A stretch of 64,000 bases of DNA. Source: Hyaloraphidium curvatum. Taxonomy: Eukaryota; Monoblepharomycota; Hyaloraphidiomycetes; Hyaloraphidiales; Hyaloraphidiaceae. The notes under the pieces are model-generated. The model was not told the origin of the DNA and did no database searches. It was given only the letters and a program-made list of their open reading frames with translations. Below are positions 34,054 to 44,504 of the stretch, piece by piece (position 1 is the first letter of the stretch; each line of letters opens with the position of its first letter). Both the position numbers and the translations under genes were made by a program. The stretch lies in assembly GCA_025558095.1 (NCBI GenBank), contig JAIVFI010000038.1, positions 186,001 through 250,000 on the forward strand, written 5' to 3'.

Positions 34054-37000
34054 ACATGTCTCGCGAATCGCGTTGCAGCCCGGCAAACACGAATTCGCGA
34101 TCGTGCGACCCGCTGTATCGCAGAACGTTTCGCATGAACGGTTTCCACGCGGATTGGAGATCAGCAGACGCCCGCGCCGAAGTCCTGGCGAGATCACAAA
34201 GCTCCGCCACGACTGGAAGCAGGTACTTGGCGATGACCTTCAGGGGCACAGCACGCAGCCTATGCCTCGTTTCAGTCCTGCGTTCAAACAGTGTGCGGCC
34301 AACGGCCACCATATCATCAAGCGACATGAACGGTGATGCAGGCCGATCGTCGCCTTCTTGATCCTCCAAAGTGCCGTATCTCTGACGACACGCACTGGCG
34401 AGGATCCCCGCCAGCAAAGGAAGTATCGGGAGGACACCGTCGCGGCGTGCCGATGCGATTGACAGCACAACCGAGGTAATGGAGCAGTGGAATCTTGCGC
34501 CCACTTCCTCGGCAATAGACAGCACTGAAGCCAGTTCGGCGGGCCGCATCCGTGCGCGCTGACGTTGCAACATCAGTGTGGTTCCAGACCTCGTCGCGTA
34601 ATGCAATCCTCACCCTTGCCCGTACAACGCAGTCTAAAAGGCTCACGAGGAGTGGGGCCGTGCGGGGTCCTGTTTTCGAGGAAACGCCGATGCCTTGCAC
34701 GATGTCCAGCGTCCGAGCCGCCCTCTGGTACGCACGCAGAGATTTGCGCCCGGCAGGGCTCTTGCTTCCCAGACCGAAAAGGCCGACCAAAGTCGCAAGC
34801 GCGGGGGCCCGACCATCGGGCCGCGTTGAGCGGCGCTCGAGGATGTCCACGACGCCGTCGAAGACACGATCCATGCCGTACGAATCAAGCAGAGCCCCAA
34901 GAGCGGGGACCATCCGCGAGCTCCAGCTTTCACCGTCGGATTCGCAACACAACTCTGCGTTGAACATCAGGTCCAAGGTATCTTCAACGGAGAGATTGTG
35001 ACCCAGAATCCCCGCGTGACTCAGCCACTGTTGCAGGACGAGCGAGATTTCACCGATGCTCTTAGCGGCAGATACGCCATTTATCACGGTTGTCGCGCCG
35101 AGCTGACGCTGGCAACATGATTCCAGATAGCCGAACGTGAGACGCACGCATTGCAACACTTTGGACGGTTCCATCACAGCGAACGAATAATCCAACAGAG
35201 TCAGCTGCCAAAGGAGTTTGATGACGGCGTAGTAGTTGTCCCGAATGATCTCTGGTTTCCGCAAAGTTGCACGATGCAGGCGTTGCAGAGCATCGCGAAG
35301 CGCGCGGAGGTCCAAGACTTCTGGCGAGTGCCTGGGTGGTTCGTGAGAACCTGACACCATGTTCGGAACTCGAACGCTCACTTGGCAATCCAGGTGGCAA
35401 TAATGTGGCACACCGCAGCTAATGCTGACGTCCCGACAGGACTCCGCAACAGGTCGTCGGGTTTATCCGCCAAACTGGTGAGGGCACCGAAAAGAGGCGA
35501 TTCTAGCTCGTCGGTGCCTCCCGAACTATCCAAAGCAACTCGCGCCAGCCAGGACGCGAGTTGCGTCCACATTTCGATGAGGTCCGTTTGCTCAGCGTCC
35601 GAGAGCAAACCGAAGCCGGATAGGCCGCCGGCGAAAGAGAAGCACGCCTGATCAAGGCAAACATGAACGAGAAATCAACCGAAACCAACGAGTCAACCGA
35701 CCGTAAACGCAATCTGCCAATCCTCCGCTTCCAGTTGGCCCGACGATCGGATAAGGCGCAAGAGGAGCTTTCCAAGGCCAAAACAGACTCTAAATGACGT
35801 GGAACTTTGCAGCTGGCGAGCAATTGACGAAATGATGGATCGCATGAAAGGGACAGAAAGAGCGGGGGGCGGAGTTTGGAGGAGAATAGAGATAGAGAAC
35901 GGAGCTCGACGCGAAACCTCTTGCAGAAGCCGGTGCAACTCTGTATCGGCCGAGTTAGATGGGATTTGGTGGATGACAGCATTGCCCCACCTCGGCGTTC
36001 CCACAAATCGGCCGAGGTCCATGGCGCGGTTGGTACAACCGGAAGAGTGTAACCTTGGCGATTAAATGCATCCGCGAAAGACAACTCATCGCGAAACAGT
36101 TGGTCATACAACTGCGAGCTGCGACGAAAGGTCAACGACCCGGCAAGCACTGGCACGACAGGAACTGACGCAGATGCATCGGTCCACAGGGCCGTTTCCG
36201 AGGCAAATGGTAGACAGATGGTCTCATCAGTTGCATCGAGCTCGTCGCAATTGAACTGCGTGGCGTGGGCCTGTGCTGCAGACTTCACGGCACGTTCAAT
36301 CTTGCCGGCGTTAGTGTTCGCCGGTATCGGCACGCCGCCGTGCGAAGCGCGGTCGTGCACACGTAGCACACTTAAAAGCCGGAAACACCTCATCTGCGCC
36401 ACCTTGAAAGTCAGGGCACCGATGGAGAACAGCGACGAATTGCCCCTGCCTCGTAATATGCTTCGCCAAGAGACTCGGCAGGCTTGTCCAATCCCGCCCA
36501 ATGGAGCATGCCAGAAGCGAGTCCTGCATCTCCAGAGACTCTTATACCCTGCAGCGCAGCTGATGCCAACCGAAGGCAGGAGGCGGCATTCTGCCCCCGA
36601 CTTGCACCGACGGCATCCAGAGCTCTCCTGACTATCTGCTCATGCAGAGGACCCACTGCAATGGGCTCGGCATCGACGAGAAGTCGCACGAGGTAGTCGA
36701 CGAGGATCTTGCCCCCGAGGCTGCGTCGCAGCCTCTTTGCTGAACACTGTGCCGACCCTTCGCTCATCCTCGCAAAATAAAGGTCGCCCAGAGCTTGTAG
36801 AAGCTTGCTCCGTTCAAGGAAGGACATGTTTTCCAAGCTCCGAGAGAACCTGCATACGGGTACGTCTTAGCCTGCAATCGCTGTGGAATCGCGCAACACT
36901 CGCTCCAAGCGGCACGTGGAGTCTGCCAGCAAGCATCCACGTGCTATAACTTCCGCGGGTTGCGACAGGAGCGCATCGAAAAGGCCGAAGAGGAAGCCGC

Positions 37001-38738
37001 AAAAGTGATCCGTGCTCGAATAATCCCAGAAAAGGGTCGCTAGAAACTGAGATCCCTGTGCGTGTCCGAGTGGGAGCTATTCGCACAAACCAGGTTCAAG
37101 ATCATAGAAGGCGTGCTTGGGCTTCGGCTCACCGAAAGAATCAGCGAACGAACCCGCGCCGAGACCGTGTCGATGATTGAAAAGTCAACTTTCAACAGCG
37201 CGCTGATTGCAACGAGCGGGGCCGTGCAATCGCCTACAACGAAGCGAAGCGATGTCAGAGAGGAACACCTCCCAGCCGGCGCCGTGCCCTACCTTGCACA
37301 TCGACTGCGTCTAGGAGCTGCTGCATCAGTTGCTCGAGATCTGCTTGTGTGCTCTCGCCAGCACGATGCCACCGTCTAGCGCCCGCATAGGAAATGAGCT
37401 CCGAGACGCTGTCCATGGCTACACGGAGCGCTGTCCCGTCCGAAGAGGAAGAAGACGGGCACGACCCCAAGGCCAAATGGACCATCCAAACGAGCATTCG
37501 CATTGCAAGCAGTCGTTCCGGTGCTTTCATCAGCTCCGATGGACGATCTCGGAAGATCGTTTGGAGAAGAAAAGGTAAAGAAGCTGTCGCAAGCATCGGG
37601 GCGGACCAGCTGATGGTCGAGGAGCCGGGATCAACGGGGCGATCCTTGCCCTCGGAGCCGACGATGGCCTCCCTCAGCAGGCAGCAGAGTTCGAATGCCG
37701 CATTCGAACGGAAGGTTGAGCCCTCCGACGTCCCATTGTTGGACTGCAGTTCAGTAAGATGCCCTCCGTCGAGGTTTCCGATAATGTCCTCCACGAGGCT
37801 CAAGAGATGTCGCAGAATGTGCATCACTTCTTCGCTGCAGAGCGCGAGCACGGTGGGGGCGACGCAAAGACGCAGAGCGTCCGTCCTGGCAATTACGGAA
37901 TGTAGCACGAGTAGCGGCACAAAGAGGTGCTTGGTTCCCCATGCGTAGACCTGCGGGGGTGGGAGTTTGAGCCTGAAAGGGGCCAGGCAGCTCCCGATCT
38001 TGCTCTCTAGCCGTACCTTCTTGCTGTTGGATTCTCGATTGATCCGGCGATGCAGCTTCCGAACAAGGAAAGTGATCGCCAAGAGGACGTCTTCGACATC
38101 AGCAGCTGACTCTTGGGCGGATTCCACGCGGATCGAAACCAATAAGGATCCCGCGCGGCGGAGGAGCTCCGCTGCCATCGGCCCAAGCTGCTCGACGGAA
38201 TCAAAGGCCCGCGGTCCCCATATGAGATCGACTGTCCGCAGGCAACGACAGCACGCGGCGAGGACGCGGCATGCGTGCTCGACGGAACCTTGCGCGGGGG
38301 TAGCTCCGAATGCCCTCTGGAACAGCTGGACAAACGGAACCTTCGACAGGTCCACGGTGAGAGGTCCCGTCAGGGCACGAGGATCCGTCCCGCTGCGGAT
38401 GGATTGCAATACGCTCAGGAGAAAGCTCCAGCAGTCGAGCTCGGCGATCCTGTCGAGAACCAGGAGAATGAACAGCGTCCCAACAAAGACAGCAACCAGT
38501 CACCCCACGGCGTCGGAAGATCGAGGCCGTGAGAGCCGCTAGCATGACGCTGCGCCTCTCCGTAGCCGACGCGGACCATGGTTCCCACGGTCCATTCCAG
38601 CAAGAAGGCTGTCTTGCCGGGAAAGGCAGGTTCCGGGGACGGCAGAAGCTTCTTCGCGAGCTCGAACTTTGCCTGCCATTTCAGGCTCGTTCCTTTGAGG
38701 AGCTTTACCGCCTCCGCGGCCGTCGGCGGCGTCCTCAT
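34028..38738 (-). CDS. URB2/Npa2-like 60S ribosome biogenesis protein
   Basis: Large, poorly conserved helical protein. Proposed start MRTPPTAAEAVKLLKGTSLK, then WQAKFELAKKLL and AFLLEWTVGTMVRVGYG resemble the URB2 N-terminus. Long open stretches at 37255-38409, 35503-36836 and 34317-35411 are linked by introns and are rich in Leu, Ala and Arg. The C-terminus has MSLDDMVAVGRTLFERR, IAKYLLPVVAELCDLARTSA and FVFAGLQRDSRDMFSQLLEA, which aligns by eye with the Urb2/Npa2 C-terminal domain. URB2 is a nucleolar factor of early pre-60S particles. Identification rests on both ends, with no catalytic motif; an unrelated helical repeat protein remains possible. Exact exon borders are not resolved. Confidence 0.6.
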
Positions 38739-38853
38739 GGAGCGGCGCCGGCAATGTTGACGGGGCGTCGATCGATCGACGCGCGGCGTCCTCGCCTCCG
38801 GCGGCTTGCCCCTAGAGACGGGGGATTGCCCCCGCAGCCACCTTGTGCCCGCG

Positions 38854-40203
38854 ATGCATCCGTCTCCGTGGACTCCGGATTCCTGGCGGACGAAGCCCAT
38901 CAAACAGGACGTGCAGTTTCCTAACGAGGCGGAGCTCGCTCGGGTGCTCAACAAGATCGCATCCCTGCCGCCCCTCGTTGCGCGCAACGAGGTCGACCTG
39001 TTGCGCGAGCGGCTGGCCGAAGTCGCCGCCGGACGCCGCTTCCTGCTCCACGGGGGCGATTGCGCGGAGCGGTTCGACGACTGCACGCCGCAGAACCTCG
39101 AATCGCTCATGAAGGTCGTTCTCCAAATGAGCTTGGTCATCATCCACGGCGCCCGGATTCCCGTGGTCAGGATCGGGCGCGTCGCAGGCCAGTACGCGAA
39201 GCCGCGGTCCAGCCCGTTCGAGCCGAATCCGGCAGGCGGCGAACCCGTGCTGAGCTACCGAGGCGACAACGTCAACGGACAGGCGATCCACGAACGCGTG
39301 CCCGACCCTCAGAGGCTGCTCCAGGGCCATCTGACGTCGGCTGCGACGTTGAACTACATCCGAATACTTCAAACCAGTGGTTTTGCGGACCTGCACAATG
39401 CGCAGTGGGACATTTCGCACGTCGTCGACTCGAATCTGAAGGCCGACTACCAGGACATCGTGAGCCGCCTTCTCGACGCCTTCGACTTCATGCGTGTGAT
39501 AGGGGCCGAAGATAGCAAGAGCGTATCGAGCGTGGAATGGTTCACGAGCCACGAAGGGCTCATGCTCGAGCTCGAGCAGTGCCTCACGGGTGCCGACGGT
39601 TACAATCTGGGAGCCCACTATTTGTGGTGTGGTGACCGGACGCGCCAGCTGGACGGGGCGCACGTGGAGTTCTTTCGGGGCTTGAGGAATCCGATTGGTG
39701 TCAAGGCCGGGCCCGGCATGGATCCCCAGGAGCTCGTGCGCCTTCTGTCCGTGCTCGATCCGGAAGACGAGCCGGGGAAGGTCTCCATCATCACCCGCTT
39801 CGGCCACGCCAAGGTCCGCGAGCTGTTGCCGCCCATAATCGAGGCGGTGCAGCGCAGCGGTCGGAAAGGGGTGGTGTGGGTGTGCGATCCGATGCACGGC
39901 AACACGACCACGCACGATTCGACGCCGCCCCGGAAGACTCGCAATTTCGCGCACATCGTGAGCGAGTTCCAAGCGACTTTCGAGGTGCACCGCGAAATGG
40001 GGACGTTCTGCGGAGGCGTTCATTTGGAGATGACCGGCCTTCCGGTGACGGAGTGCGTCGGCGGCTCCATGGAGCTGCGCGAGCTGGACTCCAACTACAC
40101 GACGGCATGCGATCCGCGCTTGAACGGCACCCAGGCATTGGACATGGCGTTTATGATCGCCAAGCTTCACAAGCAGCGGGAGGCCGGGCTCCCTAGAGGT
40201 TGA
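38854..40203 (+). CDS. DAHP synthase, class II (AroA-II type)
   Basis: First step of the shikimate pathway: condenses phosphoenolpyruvate and erythrose 4-phosphate to 3-deoxy-D-arabino-heptulosonate 7-phosphate. Single uninterrupted exon of 449 codons. The start MHPSPWTPDSWRTKPIKQDV was chosen over an in-frame Met 16 codons upstream because WxPxSWRxxPxxQ is the family N-terminus. Motifs: LLHGGDCAERFDDCTP (metal-site Cys), PVVRIGRVAGQYAKPRSSPF, SYRGDNVNG, SHEGLMLELEQ, GDRTRQLDGAHVEFFRGLRN, GVKAGPGMDP, ITRFGHAKV, VWVCDPMHGNT and FCGGVHLEMTG. Complete by family length. It has no introns although most neighbours have several. Confidence 0.97.
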   Translation: MHPSPWTPDSWRTKPIKQDVQFPNEAELARVLNKIASLPPLVARNEVDLLRERLAEVAAGRRFLLHGGDCAERFDDCTPQNLESLMKVVLQMSLVIIHGARIPVVRIGRVAGQYAKPRSSPFEPNPAGGEPVLSYRGDNVNGQAIHERVPDPQRLLQGHLTSAATLNYIRILQTSGFADLHNAQWDISHVVDSNLKADYQDIVSRLLDAFDFMRVIGAEDSKSVSSVEWFTSHEGLMLELEQCLTGADGYNLGAHYLWCGDRTRQLDGAHVEFFRGLRNPIGVKAGPGMDPQELVRLLSVLDPEDEPGKVSIITRFGHAKVRELLPPIIEAVQRSGRKGVVWVCDPMHGNTTTHDSTPPRKTRNFAHIVSEFQATFEVHREMGTFCGGVHLEMTGLPVTECVGGSMELRELDSNYTTACDPRLNGTQALDMAFMIAKLHKQREAGLPRG

Positions 40204-40237
40204 TTGTACGCGACAGTTCAATCAATTTGCTCCACGG

Positions 40238-41619
40238 TCATCCCATCATGATTTCGTCCGACGTGACCGTCTCTTCCGCTTCGGCTACGGCAAAGGCCCG
40301 ATCAGCGCGGCGCATGGGTTCCACAGTGGAGTGCAAGTACGGGCAGTTCGGCTTCGTGCAGAAAGGCTCGAACTGAATGAAGATGCGAAAATCAGCTGGG
40401 CCCAAGACGCGGGGGCGCACATGCAATCACCTTGCACGGAATTTCCGCGACAGACGTGGGGGAGCCCGTGGCGGAGCTCAAGACAAGCGACTTGTTTGCA
40501 AAGCCCTGCGGGGCTCCTCGTGCACCGGCGTGCAAATAGGGACACCGCGGGTTCAGGCACGGCGAAAACTTGCACGGAATGTTCCGCCGATTCGCGGCAG
40601 ATCCCTGCTGTTTTCCAAGCGCCGGCGAGGGGTGGGAGAACGTGCACCGAGGGTTCGTGCACCCGGCACCGAACTTGCAAGGTGCGGCCGCCTTCGGGTG
40701 AATGAACAGGCAGCGATCACCTTCTCGGCACCCGGGGAGGTTCGGGCAGAGCTTCGACACGATCAGAAACGTCAAGGGAGAGCGCCACAAGATTCCGTAC
40801 CTCTGTGGGATGGTGGAAGGGACATTCCGCGCCCTTGGAGCAATCGGGCCAGAACTTGCAACGCACGGGCCGCTCGTCCAGTCTCTCCAACGAGGACGAC
40901 TCGCCCGCGAGCGTCACCGTGAAGGTGGTCGTTGTCGCCGTCGGAGCCGTCGGCGTCTTCGCGCGTCCAGGGACCGAGTAGGGTTGCGGCCTGCGGGATT
41001 TGACCGTCTCGGCCGCGGCGCTGGTCGCGGGTCCGCCAGATGTCGCCTCCCGTAAGGCTTTGTCCAAAAGGCGAAACGGGGTCTTTTGGTTCCCCGCGGA
41101 AGCCGCACCGCCGTTCGTAGCCGCGCCGTCCGATTCGCCGGGCGTGAACTCGGGGGCGGCGGGGTCCAACCCAGAGGCGGGAGCGTCCGCGGGCGGCACG
41201 TCCCCAGAAACGTCCATTTCCGCGCCCGCCGAGGCACCGACGTTGCCCTGCGACTCCTCCCGCAACATCTCTTCCAAGCTCGAGAACAGGAAATCGACGA
41301 AGCTCAGCGGGAGATCATCGCCGATGACTTGAGGGGATTCGTTCGACAGATCAGGGCTTCGCAAGGCTCCCGCCGGTCACCTTGACCCACTCGATTGCAG
41401 TTCCGTGGCCACCTGGTCGCGGTCCTTCCGGTTGGCTATGAGGAGCATGGTGTAGTCTGGAGACCAGTAAAGGTTGACAAGTTGCCCTCCTCCGATACCA
41501 GGAGGCGACTTGCCAACGAGGGTTTCGTTCTCGAGCCCGTGAGCCGCAAGTTCGGCCACCAGGGCCGCCTTCAGCCTCGTCGCCTGCGGCGAGTTGAGCT
41601 GGAAAAGCGGCGCGCTCAT
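40238..41619 (-). CDS. ZC3H14/Nab2-like nuclear poly(A)-binding CCCH zinc-finger protein
   Basis: Binds poly(A) RNA and limits tail length in the nucleus. Exon 1 gives MSAPLFQLNSPQATRLKAAL and ANRKDRDQVATELQS, resembling the Nab2 N-terminal PWI-like fold. A disordered Ala/Pro/Thr linker contains the conserved acidic LSFVDFLFSSLEEMLREE region. Five CCCH fingers follow: CKFWPDCSKGAECPFHH, CPNLPGCREGDRCLFIH, CKFGAGCTNPRCTFSH, CKFSPCLNPRCPYLH, and a fifth split by an intron whose second half is FCTKPNCPYLH. The tail is acidic, VAEAEETVTSDEIMMG. The five tandem CX5-6CX4-5CX3H fingers at the C-terminus are characteristic of this family. It diverges from DPM1. Confidence 0.83.
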
Positions 41620-41733
41620 CGTGAGACGCTACGGCGGAGGACAGGGTGGGAGCCTGTGTGATTGATTGTTGCGCTGTCTGTAGACCCGCGACTGCGAACA
41701 CGCGTCCCACTCCCGTGTAGCCGCAGTTCAAAG

Positions 41734-42770
41734 ATGGCACCGGAGTTCACCGTCATATTGCCCACGTACAACGAGGCCCAAAACCTCCCGGTCCTGGTCT
41801 GGTTGTTGGACAAGGCCCTGACCGAGAGGTCCGACGTCTCCCGACGCCTTGCTGCGCGCGAAATTGAGCACTGGTCTGCAGCAATCTGTCATACGAGGTC
41901 ATCATTGTGGACGACAACTCACCGGACGGCACTCTGGATGTTGCCAAGAAGCTCCAGGACATCTACGGCTCGGACAAGATCGTGGGTCCGCGTGTCACGC
42001 CAACTCCGCCGGCACACCGTGACCCGCTGATTGCCGCCTCGCGTCGAAAGGTGTTGAAACCACGGTCAGGGAAACTGGGACTAGGGACTGCGTACGTTCA
42101 TGGGCTGCAGTTTGCCCGGGGGCAGTTCGTCGTCATTATGGATTCGGACTTTTCCCACCACGTTGGTGCCCGCAGCGGCGGTCCTTTGCTCGGGCAATCT
42201 GACCGTTTCCGTACTGTTTTGGGGCTCCCGATGGTTCAGCCCAAATTCATCCCCGAGTTCGTCGCGTGAGTCGAGGAAGCCCTTTGCGAGTTACGTGAGC
42301 TGATTCCCGAAATCGCAGCCTGCAAAAGGCACATAACCTGGACATCGTGACCGGGACGCGATATGCCGGCGACGGCGGCGTGCATGGCTGGTCGTTCTAC
42401 CGCAAGTTGACGAGGTTTGGGGTGGTGCGGGGTGGCTCGAGCGTCCGCTCACCGTTCCTCCCGCTCTCCCTCTTCCAGCCGCGTTGCCAACTACATTGCG
42501 GACGTTTTGGTATCCCCTGGGGTGACGGATCTCACGGGGTCGTTCAGATTGTATCGGAAGGATGTCCTGTCGCACCTCATCGGCGAGGTCAAGTCGAAGG
42601 GCTACTTCTTCCAGCCGGAGATGATCATTCGGGCACGGACGTTGGGCTACAAAGTGGGCGAGGTGCCCATTACTTTCGTCGACCGCGTCTTTGGTGCCAG
42701 CAAGTACGGGGCCGGGATGATCGTGGAATGGTTGACCGTGCTGGTGCAGCTCTGGTGGGAGCTCGAATGA
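41734..42770 (+). CDS. DPM1: Dolichol-phosphate mannosyltransferase catalytic subunit
   Basis: GT2 glycosyltransferase that transfers mannose from GDP-mannose to dolichol phosphate on the cytosolic face of the ER. Exons: MAPEFTVILPTYNEAQNLPV, YEVIIVDDNSPDGTLDVAKK, GKLGLGTAYVHGLQFARGQF, VVIMDSDFSHH (the DxD metal/nucleotide site, here D-S-D), LDIVTGTRYAGDGGVHGWSF, RVANYIADVLVSPGVTDLTG, SFRLYRKDV, KGYFFQPEMIIRARTLGYKV and PITFVDRVFGASKYGAGMIV. It ends LVQLWWELE without a C-terminal membrane anchor, so it is the human type that needs DPM3 (encoded at 3094-3495). Four or five short introns. Confidence 0.95.
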
Positions 42771-43012
42771 GGTTTAGACAGCAGCAGAGTTTTGTAGCTT
42801 CTTTTTGACACATCAAGATACCCCATGGTTGAGGGGGGAGCGGAGTTCACCGGGCACGCCTGGTTCGTGCCGTCTCACGCAAACAACTGCCGCCCTTCAC
42901 GCACTTCGGCCGCCCGCGATCTCCGGGTGCCGCCGGTCGGCAGCCGGGCGAGTGCGGAGCGCGGTTACGCTCGGCGCCGCTTCCCTCGATTGCGTGGCTC
43001 ACGGCAACCGGC

Positions 43013-44437
43013 GTGCAATTCGAGAGTCCGCAGCTCGGAATCCCGCCGTGCGCGGACCCTGCCGCGAAACTGCTGGCTTTGAGCTCGGAAGACGCCCTCA
43101 TGGCGGCGGTGCTCCGAATCCCCTCGGCCTCTGAGGCGGCTTCGCCGCACTCCCTGTCGCCGGACTCGGGCTCCGCACCGGGCTCGCCGATGAAGATGCG
43201 GAGCGTCAGCTGTCCCGACCCCCATACGAACGATCCGATAATCCAAGAAATGCTGGCGAACAGGTGGGACGCTGCGCGGTGTTTCTGTGCTGCTCCGGAT
43301 GACGCTGCCCCTCCCCTAGGTCTGTCGACGATGTGCCGCCCGAGTTCGAGGCCGAGCGTCGGCGACGCATGTACAACATGTTGCGACACTCTAAACACTA
43401 CAAAAAGCTGCAGGTAAGCCCACCTTCCGGGGCTGTGGCAGCCTCTCACGGCCTTTCTGCGAGCAAAGGTGGCCAGAGCGAATGACACATGGGACAAATC
43501 GCTTCAGCCGTCTCCGATATCGCCCATATCCGTGCAATCATCTCTGCAAGCTGCCGAGGGCGGCATTTTGGATGCCTCGGAACTCGATGCCGCTTTGAGC
43601 GGGCTGGACGGGACCCCCTCTGCGGTTTCTGCGTCTCACAGCAGTCTTCACGACGCGAACGATACCGGGCGAAACAGCAGCGTCCCTATCAATCTGGAGA
43701 CTGCGGGAGAGCATGATGGACGCCAGGTCGCTTCCACCGAAGCGTCGGCCCATTGCTCCCGGCGCAGCTCGGAGGAGTTTGGCGGTGCGGATGAAATGCT
43801 TTCTGTGGACACTGGCCTGGGTCGGGGAATACGGCCAGTCGTGCGCAGTCATTCCACACTGGACGCAAACGGCAGCGACATGGCCCGATCTCCTTCAACG
43901 GTCGCCATGGCCAGAGCAGGTCGCGCTCGGCGACGCCGCGGCGTCTCGTTTGACGAGCACGTTTTCGTGATGGAAGAGCCAGGGGTTATGTTCTCGCTGA
44001 AGAACAGCGGCAACTGCTTGACACCGTTCACGCCGTCGCCTTCGAGCACAACGGGCGCGGGCTCGCACGACTCGGTGACGCCGCCCGGAAATGGCTTGAT
44101 GGAAGATTCCGACACCGAGTACTCTCTGTTGGAGGACTTCTCGATGCCTGATGGCGGTCGGTCGTCCCCGATCCTCGTCTCACCGACGGGGGGCCGGAGT
44201 GCACAACCGCGGGGCGATGAAGCCCATTACCCACGACGGACTACAGAGCACGTGCATTGGGCCGACGTTGGCATGCGTGTGGACCCGGTCGACGAAACGA
44301 ACGCAGAGGACGCTCACGGAGAGAACGACGGCTACCCCGGGTCTGGTGGTTCGCCAGTCCTAGGCTCGGACGCTTCCCCGAGGAAAGCACGGAGCTTGCG
44401 CTCAATGTTCCGCAAAGCCATCGGTATTGGAGACTAA
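43013..44437 (+). CDS. Disordered protein with PP1-docking motif, possible PP1 regulator
   Basis: Three exons. The first starts MQFESPQLGIPPCADPAAKL (or MAAVLRIPSASEAASP at 43100) and ends NDPIIQEMLANR. The second gives SVDDVPPEFEAERRRRMYNM and LRHSKHYKKLQ, a basic helix. The third is a Ser/Asp/Gly-rich exon from VARANDTWDKS to FRKAIGIGD at 44437. Inside the last exon RRRRGVSFDEHVFVMEEPG contains an RVxF-type PP1 docking site (R-G-V-S-F). The FExxRRRxYN stretch weakly recalls protein phosphatase inhibitor-2, but the motif order is not that of IPP-2 and I do not assign it. Most of the rest is predicted disordered with many SP sites. Function unknown. Confidence 0.6.
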
Positions 44438-44504
44438 CACAATCATCAATCTAGCAGCATGGCGATTTGTCTGACAGAGTTTTGCATGTAGCGTCCGTCA
44501 TTCA

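Noticed and set aside
38812..40221. 469-codon minus-strand frame opposite DAHP synthase
   Set aside because: It mirrors the coding sequence of a clear enzyme and has no family features.
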